A stretch of DNA of 5,348 nucleotides from the NCBI GenBank assembly GCA_045635765.1, contig JAZTWH010000075.1:1-5348 (forward strand), written 5' to 3'. The position numbers were made by a program, and so were the translations under genes. Below the pieces are notes generated by a model, which saw nothing but the letters and a program-made list of their open reading frames with translations, did no database searches and had not been told where the DNA came from. This document shows positions 1 through 5,328 of this stretch, one piece after another. This DNA comes from RGIG995 sp045635765 (lineage in GTDB: Bacteria; Bacillota; Clostridia; Oscillospirales; UBA644). Each line of letters starts with the position of its first letter. Position 1 is the first letter of the stretch.

Positions 1-595
1 AAAAGTGATCCAGATCCCGATCCGAGACGGAGCCGGTGACATAAAAGAACAAATTGTTTCGGGAGAAGATCCGCCGGGCGGCGTCGGTCAGAAATTTGCT
101 CCCCATCTTGTCCAAGGTTCCGGCTCTTCCCAAAATGGAACGGGCGAGGGAGGTATCCTTCCAGACGATGCCGTCGGAAAAATAATCCAGGGAGGTGGCC
201 TCGTCGCTCTCCCGGATCTCCGACTTGATCCGCATCCGTTCGGGGTCGATTTCCTCCCGGGGCAAAACCATGGGATCAAAAAGGTGGGAAAAGACGGTGA
301 CGGCGTCGGAAAAATGCTCCTTTGCCCCTACAATATAGAATTGAACGAATTCCTTATAGGTTTCCGCATTGAAAGAAAGTCCGCAACGGTCCAAGAGAGG
401 ATAGAGTCCTCCCTTCATCCGATAATTGATGTTGCGGAAGACCATGTGCTCCAAAAAATGAGTCTCTCCGCTTTGGGATTCCGTCTCGTACATGGAGCCT
501 GCCCGAAGGTACAGGGAGAGGCAAAAGCCGTGCAAGGGGGGATTCCGATAAACATAGACAGGGATCCCCGATGCGGTCATACGCGTTTCTTCCAT
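1..595 (-). CDS. M16-family zinc metallopeptidase (insulinase/processing-peptidase-like), N-terminal part only; cut by window edge
   Basis: Reading the minus strand from the ATG at 595 gives 198 uninterrupted codons that run off the window at position 1, so the C-terminal half or more is missing. The zinc-peptidase signature of family M16 is intact: HFLEH at residues 46-50 (His46 and His50 as zinc ligands, Glu49 as catalytic base). Glu126, in KSEIRES, sits about 75 residues later, where the family has its third zinc ligand. The N-terminus (GIPVYVYRNPP, then a strand ending in LRAGSMYE) matches the usual M16 start, in which a beta strand precedes an 'R-x-GS-x-x-E' turn. No signal peptide is seen, so it is probably cytoplasmic. 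The start is supported by AAGGAG at 612-607, 11 bases upstream. It follows the rluA-like gene by 50 bp with a terminator hairpin between them. Family assignment is firm; substrate is unknown. Bacterial M16 enzymes are often encoded as pairs, so a partner gene may lie beyond the edge. Confidence 0.88.
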   Translation of the reverse strand, partial: MEETRMTASGIPVYVYRNPPLHGFCLSLYLRAGSMYETESQSGETHFLEHMVFRNINYRMKGGLYPLLDRCGLSFNAETYKEFVQFYIVGAKEHFSDAVTVFSHLFDPMVLPREEIDPERMRIKSEIRESDEATSLDYFSDGIVWKDTSLARSILGRAGTLDKMGSKFLTDAARRIFSRNNLFFYVTGSVSDRDLDHF

Positions 596-613
596 ATAAT
601 AATATACTCCTTG

Positions 614-640
614 AAAAACGGCCCCGGAGTGCAGGGCCGT
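614..640 (-). terminator. Intrinsic terminator between the rluA-like gene and the M16 peptidase gene
   Basis: On the minus strand a perfect 7-bp GC-rich stem (ACGGCCC at 640-634 with GGGCCGT at 624-618) encloses a 9-base loop. The last stem base and the following bases form a run of five T (618-614). It begins only 5 bases after the rluA-like stop codon (646-648), and its T-run ends one base before the AAGGAG ribosome binding site of the M16 gene (612-607). On the plus strand the hairpin is also followed by a T-rich stretch (645-656), but no plus-strand gene needs it. The short T-run suggests partial rather than complete termination. Confidence 0.65.
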
Positions 641-645
641 TGGGT

Positions 646-1614
646 TTATTTTTTTTCAACCAGTCCTTTGTAAATTTCCCATTGGCTGAAAAAGGGGGTG
701 GCCGTAAAGGTTTTTCCCTGTAAATCGTTCACGATTCCGGCATCGGAACGGAAGCGGAAGGTTAGTTGACAGGAGGATAGGGCCTGGAACTGGAAGGGAT
801 ACCCTTGATTTTTCTTGGCCGTGCCGTATTTGGTATCCCCCAGCAAGGGATGCCCCAGGTGGGCCATGTGGGCACGGATCTGGTGAGTCCTTCCGGTGTG
901 GAGGGTGACCTCCAGCAGGGACACAGTCCCGTCGGAGGCCAGGGTCCGGTATGCCGTGCGGATCTCTTTGAATCCGGGGCCCGGACCATCAGAAACCTTG
1001 ACGGTGTTGGTCGTCGGGTCCTTTCGGAGATAGGCGGTGCAGTCTGCCGTTGCCGGGTCCGGCCGGCCAAAAACGAGACAGCGGTAGATCTTCTCGATCT
1101 CGCGGTTTTTAATTTTCTCGTTGAGCATCATCAGGGCTTCGGAGTTCTTTGCCCCAATAACGATCCCCTGGGTGTTCCGGTCGATGCGGTTGCAAAGGGC
1201 CGGCACGAAGGCGTTTTCCCGGGCAGGGTCGTATTCGCCCTTGCGAATCAGATAGGAGATCAGCTGATTGGCGAGAGTATTATAGGATTCCCGGTCATCC
1301 GGCTGACAGATCAGCCCCCCGGGCTTGTCCATCAGAATGATATTCTCATCCTCGTAGACCACGCCGAAGGAAGGGGTAATCCGGGAAAGAGCCCCCGAGG
1401 GCTTTTTCTCAAAAAACTCGTCGCTGATATAAAATTTTAATTGGTCTCCCTCATGTAACACCGTGTCGGCCTTTCCGTGAACGCCGTTGACCCGGATACA
1501 TTTGAGGCGGATGTATTTGTGAATCAGGGAGGGGGGCATGGTCCGAAAGGTCCGGGCCATGAATTTCTCCAATTTCAGGCCGTGGTCGTTTTTCCCGACT
1601 GTTAATTCACGCAT
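646..1614 (-). CDS. RluA-family 23S-rRNA-type pseudouridine synthase (RluC/RluD-like, with N-terminal S4 domain)
   Basis: The product is 322 residues and isomerises uridine to pseudouridine in RNA; by family it probably acts on 23S rRNA, but the target site cannot be read from the sequence. An S4-type RNA-binding domain spans about residues 12-62 (KLEKFMARTF...RVNG...GDQLKFY). The catalytic domain starts near VVYEDENIILMDKP (86-98). The active-site loop is CNRIDRNTQG (141-150), with Asp145 as catalytic residue. The family's other hallmark, GRTHQIRAHMAHLGHPLLGD, is at 241-260. The reading frame stays open upstream to a GTG at 1704, but those 30 extra residues are Trp-rich, lie over glucokinase codons and do not resemble the family. 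The ATG at 1614 begins MRELTVGKND and is preferred. It overlaps the glucokinase gene by 8 bases and has GGGAG 12 bases upstream (1631-1627), which implies translational coupling. Confidence 0.93.
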   Translation of the reverse strand: MRELTVGKNDHGLKLEKFMARTFRTMPPSLIHKYIRLKCIRVNGVHGKADTVLHEGDQLKFYISDEFFEKKPSGALSRITPSFGVVYEDENIILMDKPGGLICQPDDRESYNTLANQLISYLIRKGEYDPARENAFVPALCNRIDRNTQGIVIGAKNSEALMMLNEKIKNREIEKIYRCLVFGRPDPATADCTAYLRKDPTTNTVKVSDGPGPGFKEIRTAYRTLASDGTVSLLEVTLHTGRTHQIRAHMAHLGHPLLGDTKYGTAKKNQGYPFQFQALSSCQLTFRFRSDAGIVNDLQGKTFTATPFFSQWEIYKGLVEKK

Positions 1615-2548
1615 GGAGTAATGCGGCTCCCACCAGACCGGCGTCGTTGCCCAACTGAGCCACGACCATTTTTCGTTCGGGAAGAAGACCCGCACCGAAG
1701 ACACGCTTTTGAAGCATTTCGTTGACCGGTCCCAACAGGTAATCCCCTTCCTTGCAGATCCCTCCGCCGATGATAATCACCTCGGTATTAAGCACGTTGA
1801 CGATGCTTGCAAGGCCGTCGGCAAGGTATTCCCGGTACTTTTGCACCACGCTTAACGCCGCAGCATCCCCCTTCTTGGCGGCGTCAAAGGAGGTTCTGCC
1901 GTTGACTTTGTCCAGGGGCGTTTGGTTCATGATGGAATCGGGATTGGCCAACATCGCCTCCTTGGTCTGACGGACCAGAGCCGTGACCGAGGCGTAGGCC
2001 TCCCAGCATCCCTTTCGACCGCAGGTACAGGGGACCCCATCGTGGACCAAAACCAGGTGCCCCAATTCCCCGGCCGCAGACAGGTGCCCCTCGTAAATCT
2101 TTCCGTCCAAAACAATGCCGCCGCCCACTCCGGTGCCAAGGGTGACCATGACGGCACTCTCGGCTCCCCGTGCGGCTCCAACCTTGGTTTCGGCCAAGGC
2201 GGCCACATTGGCATCGTTTCCGATATAAACGGGAATGTCGAAATGATTTTTCATCAATTGGCGGTAATTGACCAGCTTGCCGTATTTGAAATTGCCTGCG
2301 AAAATCAAAATTCCTTCTTTGGTATTCAAGCAACCGGGGGTTCCGATTCCGATGGAGCGAATCTCCCCTTCTGGGATTCCAGTTTCGGTCAGCAGCGTGC
2401 GGATACAGTGGGCCATATCCTGAAAAATTTCTTCAAAAGGACGCTGTGCACCGGTGGGCACAGACATTTTTTTGACGATTTTCCCCTCCGCAGTCACGAT
2501 TCCCACGGCAATATTGGTACCCCCCAGGTCAATTCCAATATAATACAT
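1607..2548 (-). CDS. glcK: ROK-family glucokinase
   Basis: This 313-residue protein most likely phosphorylates glucose to glucose-6-phosphate with ATP in the cytoplasm. The ATP-binding motif DLGGTN is at residues 7-12, and the catalytic Asp is Asp112 in IGNDANVAAL (109-118). A glycine-rich phosphate loop, LGTGVGGG, is at 137-144. The ROK sugar- and zinc-binding region reads ELGH (161-164), then CTCGRKGCWE (174-183): His164 with Cys174, Cys176 and Cys181 as zinc ligands, and Glu161, His164 and Glu183 as likely sugar contacts. No DNA-binding helix-turn-helix precedes the kinase fold, so it is an enzyme rather than a NagC/XylR-type repressor. Its length is normal for bacterial ROK glucokinases. 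GGAGG at 2560-2556, 7 bases from the ATG, fixes the start, and a near-consensus promoter lies just upstream. ROK specificity is hard to infer by eye, so fructokinase or N-acetylmannosamine kinase remain possible; glucokinase is the best fit. Confidence 0.9.
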   Translation of the reverse strand: MYYIGIDLGGTNIAVGIVTAEGKIVKKMSVPTGAQRPFEEIFQDMAHCIRTLLTETGIPEGEIRSIGIGTPGCLNTKEGILIFAGNFKYGKLVNYRQLMKNHFDIPVYIGNDANVAALAETKVGAARGAESAVMVTLGTGVGGGIVLDGKIYEGHLSAAGELGHLVLVHDGVPCTCGRKGCWEAYASVTALVRQTKEAMLANPDSIMNQTPLDKVNGRTSFDAAKKGDAAALSVVQKYREYLADGLASIVNVLNTEVIIIGGGICKEGDYLLGPVNEMLQKRVFGAGLLPERKMVVAQLGNDAGLVGAALLHA

Positions 2549-2581
2549 TCACACGCCTCCGAGATTCCTTTTTATAGGATT

Positions 2582-2610
2582 ATCATACCATAATTTTATC
2601 CAAATGTCAA
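2582..2610 (-). promoter_or_regulatory. Strong sigma-70/SigA-type promoter of the glucokinase gene
   Basis: On the minus strand the -35 box TTGACA (2610-2605) is a perfect match, the spacer is exactly 17 bases, and the -10 box TATGAT (2587-2582) matches five of six positions. The expected start is the A near 2575, giving an untranslated leader of about 27 bases with the GGAGG site well placed. This makes the glucokinase and rluA-like genes a unit separate from the ribosomal operon. A short inverted repeat, ATTAT-N6-ATAAT (2594-2579), covers the -10 box; it could be an operator or simply AT-rich chance. Confidence 0.88.
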
Positions 2611-2614
2611 GGGG

Positions 2615-2648
2615 AAAAAAGGCGGAGCGGGCGTTCTTTTTCCACTCC
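2615..2648 (-). terminator. Weak terminator-like hairpin just upstream of the glucokinase promoter
   Basis: On the minus strand GGAGTGG (2648-2642) can pair with CCGCTCC (2630-2624), 7 bp including one G-U pair, around an 11-base loop. A run of six T (2620-2615) follows after three bases. It could be a back-up stop for read-through from rplQ, or an attenuator if transcription starts at the weak upstream promoter. The long loop and the gap before the T-run make this uncertain. Confidence 0.35.
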
Positions 2649-2696
2649 CCAAAAAAAGAAAAGAGAAGCTGTAAGATGCTCTCAAATTAATTCGGC

Positions 2697-2725
2697 ACTA
2701 TATGGAATATTAAAAATTTTATGAA
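2697..2725 (-). promoter_or_regulatory. Possible second, weaker promoter upstream of the glucokinase gene
   Basis: On the minus strand TTCATA (2725-2720; four of six to the -35 consensus) and TATAGT (2702-2697; five of six to the -10 consensus) are 17 bases apart, in a very AT-rich stretch after the rplQ terminator. A transcript from here would pass through the weak hairpin at 2648-2615. AT-rich DNA gives such matches by chance, so this is only a candidate. Nothing else recognisable lies in 2651-2760. Confidence 0.25.
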
Positions 2726-2761
2726 CCCATTTGGGTTTCCCCAATAGGTTTGCTTGTAGAT

Positions 2762-2798
2762 AAAAAAAGATTCCTCCCCGGTTCGGGGAGGAATCTTT
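2762..2798 (-). terminator. Intrinsic terminator at the end of the rpsK-rpsD-rpoA-rplQ operon
   Basis: On the minus strand a perfect 14-bp stem (2798-2785 with 2779-2766), containing a GC-rich AGATTCCTCCCC core, closes a 5-base loop. A run of seven T (2768-2762) overlaps the stem foot. It begins 6 bases after the rplQ stop codon (2807-2805). Stem length, small loop and T-run make it a near-ideal Rho-independent terminator, marking rplQ as the last gene of the ribosomal operon. Confidence 0.95.
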
Positions 2799-2804
2799 CT
2801 TTCA

Positions 2805-3146
2805 TTAGTCAACGAGGGAAATGATGGCCATCTCCGCAGCATCGCCCTGACGGGGGCCGCACTTCACGATGCGAGTGTAGCCGCCGTTGCGTTCTGCGTA
2901 TTTGGGAGCGATTTCGTTGAAGAGCTTCTTCACGACATCTTCCTTGGTGATGAAAGCCATTGCCTGTCTCTTGGAATGAAGGGTATTCGCCTTGCCGAGC
3001 GTAATCATCTTTTCAGCGAGGGAACGAACTTCTTTTGCTCTGGTAACGGTGGTCTCGATGGAGCCGTTTTCCAGCAAATATGTCGTCATGCCGCGAAGCA
3101 TGGACATTCTGTGATCGGTAGTTCTGCCAAGTTTACGGGTACCCAT
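2805..3146 (-). CDS. rplQ: 50S ribosomal protein L17
   Basis: This 113-residue basic protein is a component of the large ribosomal subunit. It starts MGTRKLGRTTDHRMSMLRGM, as in the L17 family, and carries the family signature around residues 30-52 (IETTVTRAKEVRSLAEKM). The C-terminal part, GGYTRIVKCGPRQGDAAEMA (88-107), is also typical, and the protein ends in ISLVD. The length is that of a compact bacterial L17; the E. coli protein has a longer tail. AGGAGG (3160-3155), 8 bases before the ATG, confirms the start. It follows rpoA by 28 bp, the usual alpha-operon order, and is the last gene before the strong terminator at 2798-2762. Confidence 0.97.
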   Translation of the reverse strand: MGTRKLGRTTDHRMSMLRGMTTYLLENGSIETTVTRAKEVRSLAEKMITLGKANTLHSKRQAMAFITKEDVVKKLFNEIAPKYAERNGGYTRIVKCGPRQGDAAEMAIISLVD

Positions 3147-3174
3147 GGCCGGTTCCTCCTTTTAAATTTGGTAA

Positions 3175-4125
3175 TTATTCTTTGTCCGTCTGGAACGAGA
3201 GTCCGTAAGATTCCAGTTTGGTGATGACCTCTTCAAGAGATTTCTTGCCGAGGTTGCGGACACGCATCATCTCTTCGGGAGTTTTGTTGATCAGTTCGTC
3301 GACCGTATTGATTCCTGCCCGTTTCAAGCAGTTGAAGGAACGGATGGAAAGCTCCAGCTCCTCGATGGTCATAGAAAGGATCTTCTCCTTGTCTCCGGTG
3401 GGATCGCCGACCCAGATTTCGGGGGCGACTTCCACGTCCTCAGCCAAATCAACGAAGAGGGTCAAGTGTTCACTCATGATCTTGGCCGCGTAAGAAACCG
3501 CACTGCGGGCGGAAACGCTTCCGTTGGTCGTAACCTCCAGGACCAGCTTATCGTAGTCGGTAATCTGGCCGACGCGGGTGTTTTCGACGGTGTAGTTGAC
3601 CTTCGTGATGGGGGAGTGGGAAGAATCCATGACGATCAGACCGATGGGCGAGACCGGGGGCTTATTCCGTTCCGCAGAAACATAGCCGCGGCCCATGCCG
3701 ATGGTGATCTCCATATAGAAATGCGTGTCTTTCCCGACGGTTGCAATGTGCATATCGGGGTTCAGAATCTCGATGTCGGAATCAGCCTTAATATCGGCTG
3801 CGGTAACTTCGCCCTCTTCCTGGACATCGATATATGCAAACTTCGAAGTAGTACCGTGGAGACGGGCGATCAGCCCCTTCATGTTCAGGACGATTTCGGT
3901 AACGTCTTCCTTCACGCCGGGGATGGTGGAAAACTCATGCTGAACGCCGTTGATCTTGATGGAAGTGACGGCGGCACCCTGCAATGAGGAGAGAAGCATT
4001 CTTCTCAAAGAGTTTCCCAGGGTAATGCCGTAGCCCCGTTCCAGGGGTTCCACAACAAATTTTCCGTATTTTCCGTCTTCGGAGACTTCAACAACTTCGA
4101 TGGTCGGCTTTTCGATTTCGATCAT
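3175..4125 (-). CDS. rpoA: DNA-directed RNA polymerase subunit alpha
   Basis: This 316-residue protein is the RNA polymerase alpha subunit, whose dimer is the scaffold for beta and beta-prime assembly. The N-terminal dimerisation domain covers about residues 1-230, with the conserved ERGYGITLGNSLRRMLLSSL block at 29-48. A short linker leads to the C-terminal domain (about 250-312) that contacts UP-element DNA and activators. There Arg262, Asn265 and Cys266 in IRSFNCLKRAG and the NLGKKSLEE block (291-299) match E. coli Arg265, Asn268, Cys269 and its NLGKKS motif, so DNA-contact residues are retained. The likely Shine-Dalgarno AAGGG (4140-4136) is 10 bases from the ATG, weaker than those of rpsK and rplQ. 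A 150-bp gap separates it from rpsD and may hold regulatory structure; rplQ follows after 28 bp. Confidence 0.98.
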   Translation of the reverse strand: MIEIEKPTIEVVEVSEDGKYGKFVVEPLERGYGITLGNSLRRMLLSSLQGAAVTSIKINGVQHEFSTIPGVKEDVTEIVLNMKGLIARLHGTTSKFAYIDVQEEGEVTAADIKADSDIEILNPDMHIATVGKDTHFYMEITIGMGRGYVSAERNKPPVSPIGLIVMDSSHSPITKVNYTVENTRVGQITDYDKLVLEVTTNGSVSARSAVSYAAKIMSEHLTLFVDLAEDVEVAPEIWVGDPTGDKEKILSMTIEELELSIRSFNCLKRAGINTVDELINKTPEEMMRVRNLGKKSLEEVITKLESYGLSFQTDKE

Positions 4126-4149
4126 AAATTGTACACCCTTTCATGTCTT

Positions 4150-4266
4150 ACACGGATTGAGATCCGCGTGTGTTTGTTGCGCTGGCGCATCGGTGCAGAG
4201 GGGATGTCGTCCGCCTCTTCACCTACGCAGCAGTATAGCAGGGTACGTACGCCTTCGCCGGCGTAC
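4150..4266 (-). promoter_or_regulatory. Structured rpsD-rpoA spacer with three hairpins; possible regulatory leader of rpoA-rplQ
   Basis: The gap of 150 bases (4275-4126) is long for this operon, whose other gaps are 18 and 28 bases. On the minus strand it holds three inverted repeats. The first is GTACGCC (4266-4260) pairing with GGCGTAC (4253-4247) over a 6-base loop. The second is TGCG-CCAG-CGCA (4189-4178). The third is an 8-bp stem with a 2-base bulge (ACAC..GGAT at 4171-4162 with ATCCGTGT at 4157-4150), ending 10 bases before the rpoA ribosome binding site. None has a T-run, so they are not terminators. Ribosomal protein S4 is known to repress translation through mRNA leaders in E. coli (alpha operon) and B. 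subtilis (rpsD); whether it binds here is inference. Confidence 0.45.
4232..4240 (-). promoter_or_regulatory. Possible extended -10 promoter element for rpoA-rplQ
   Basis: On the minus strand TGCTATACT (4240-4232) fits the extended -10 pattern TGnTATAAT with one mismatch. No -35-like hexamer sits at 16-18 bases, where the sequence is the GC-rich hairpin at 4266-4247. Extended -10 promoters can work without a -35 box. If real, it would give rpoA-rplQ extra transcription with a leader of roughly 100 bases. Confidence 0.25.
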
Positions 4267-4275
4267 TTGCAATTT

Positions 4276-4905
4276 TTACTTGGAGTACAACTCGACGATC
4301 AGGTGGACTTCGATGGGCAGATCGGTGACGTCTTCGATCTCGGGGAGAGCGTTGACGGTACCGGTCAGATTTTCTTTGTCCAAAGTCAACCATTTGGGCA
4401 TGGGCTTGCTGTCGTTTGCTTCCAGGACAGCTTTGATCTTGCTGGATTCCAAGCTCTTGGGCTTGAATGCAATCACGTCGCCCACCTTCACCAGGTAAGA
4501 GGGGATGTCAACCTTCTGGCCGTTGACGGTGAAGTGACCGTGAACCACCAGCTGACGGGCTTCGGGACGGGACATCGCAAAGCCGAGGCGGGTAACCACG
4601 TTATCCAGGCGGGTTTCGCAGATCTGGATCAGGTTATTACCGGTAATACCCTGCTTCTTGTTAGCCATTTCGTAGTACTTTGCGAACTGACCTTCCAAGA
4701 TGCCGTAATATCTTCTGACCTTTTGCTTTTCACGAAGCTGTACGCCGTAAGGAGTCAGCTTGGAACGGCGAGCGCCGTGCTGGCCGGGAACCTTTGCACC
4801 CTTGCTGATGGGGCACTTCTCGGAGAAGCACTTGTCGCCTTTGAGGAACAATTTCGTGTGTTCGCGTCTGCACTGCTTGCAAACGGGACCTGTATATCTT
4901 GCCAT
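4276..4905 (-). CDS. rpsD: 30S ribosomal protein S4 (zinc-binding, four-cysteine form)
   Basis: This 209-residue protein is a primary 16S rRNA binding protein that nucleates 30S assembly. The N-terminus MARYTGPVCKQCRREHTKLF carries Cys9 and Cys12, followed by Cys26 and Cys31. This is the same pattern and length as the zinc-binding S4 of Thermus thermophilus, and contrasts with the cysteine-free S4 of B. subtilis. The S4 RNA-binding domain covers about residues 98-160 (RLDNVVTRLGFAMSRPEARQ, then VHGHFTVNGQKVDIPSY). The end, VHLIVELYSK, is typical of the family. The Shine-Dalgarno GGAGG (4922-4918) is rather far from the ATG at 12 bases and lies immediately after the rpsK stop, with 18 bases between the genes. 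S4 is a known autoregulator of operons in other bacteria, and the long structured gap follows this gene. Confidence 0.98.
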   Translation of the reverse strand: MARYTGPVCKQCRREHTKLFLKGDKCFSEKCPISKGAKVPGQHGARRSKLTPYGVQLREKQKVRRYYGILEGQFAKYYEMANKKQGITGNNLIQICETRLDNVVTRLGFAMSRPEARQLVVHGHFTVNGQKVDIPSYLVKVGDVIAFKPKSLESSKIKAVLEANDSKPMPKWLTLDKENLTGTVNALPEIEDVTDLPIEVHLIVELYSK

Positions 4906-4923
4906 ATTCTTTCAATACCTCCG

Positions 4924-5328
4924 TTATACACGTCTTCTTTTGGGGGGACGGCAGCCGTTGTGAGGAATAGGAGTTACGTCTTTGATCATCGTAACGTCCA
5001 AGCCTGCAGTCTGGAGTGCGCGGATAGCGGACTCACGGCCGGTACCGGGACCCTTTACGTAAACTTCAACGGTCTTCAGGTCATGCTCCATAGCAGCCTT
5101 CGCAGCGGTTTCCGCAGCGGTCTGGGCAGCAAAGGGAGTAGACTTCTTGGAACCGCGGAAGCCCAGTTCTCCGGCAGATGCCCAAGAGAGGGTGTTTCCG
5201 TTTACGTCGGTAATGGTGACGATAGTATTGTTGAAGCTGGAGCAGATATGAGCAGCACCTTTTTCAATGTTCTTTCTGTCCTTGCGTCTTTTGATCGCAA
5301 CTTTTTTCGCAGATTTCTGCTGAGCCAT
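4924..5328 (-). CDS. rpsK: 30S ribosomal protein S11
   Basis: This 134-residue protein is part of the small-subunit platform, near the mRNA exit (E-site) side. After a Lys/Arg-rich start (KSAKKVAIKRRKDRK, 5-19) comes the conserved core: AHICSSFNNTIVTITD (26-41), SWASAGELGFRGSKKSTPFA (48-67) and VYVKGPGTGRESAIRAL (89-105). The tail DVTPIPHNGCRPPKRRRV (117-134) is nearly invariant in bacterial S11. AGGAGG (5342-5337), 8 bases from the ATG, confirms the start. In this type of operon rpsM (S13) normally lies directly upstream. In-line TAG triplets at 5347-5345 and 5343-5341 could include its stop codon, but too little sequence remains to say. rpsD follows after 18 bp. Confidence 0.98.
   Translation of the reverse strand: MAQQKSAKKVAIKRRKDRKNIEKGAAHICSSFNNTIVTITDVNGNTLSWASAGELGFRGSKKSTPFAAQTAAETAAKAAMEHDLKTVEVYVKGPGTGRESAIRALQTAGLDVTMIKDVTPIPHNGCRPPKRRRV

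Noticed and set aside
5..673. 222-codon open frame on the plus strand
   Set aside because: It lies antisense to the M16 peptidase and the end of the rluA-like gene, has low-complexity Gly-rich composition and no recognisable domain; the minus-strand frame has a complete M16 active site.
805..1440. 211-codon plus-strand frame
   Set aside because: It is a mirror frame of the RluA-family gene, whose minus-strand product carries all family motifs.
1615..1704. N-terminal extension of the RluA-like protein from a GTG at 1704
   Set aside because: The extra 30 residues are Trp-rich, read over glucokinase codons and do not match the family; the ATG at 1614 begins directly before the S4 domain.
1922..2593. 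223-codon plus-strand frame
   Set aside because: It is antisense to the glucokinase gene and runs into its promoter; no family resemblance.
2724..2737. Inverted repeat AACCCA-TT-TGGGTT after the rplQ terminator
   Set aside because: The stem is only about 5-6 bp with no T-run directly after it; too short to call an operator or terminator.
3466..3987. 173-codon plus-strand frame
   Set aside because: Shadow of rpoA in the antisense direction; it contains no known motif.
4100..4498. 132-codon plus-strand frame spanning the rpsD-rpoA gap
   Set aside because: It is antisense to both conserved genes, is explained by their codon composition and has no family features.
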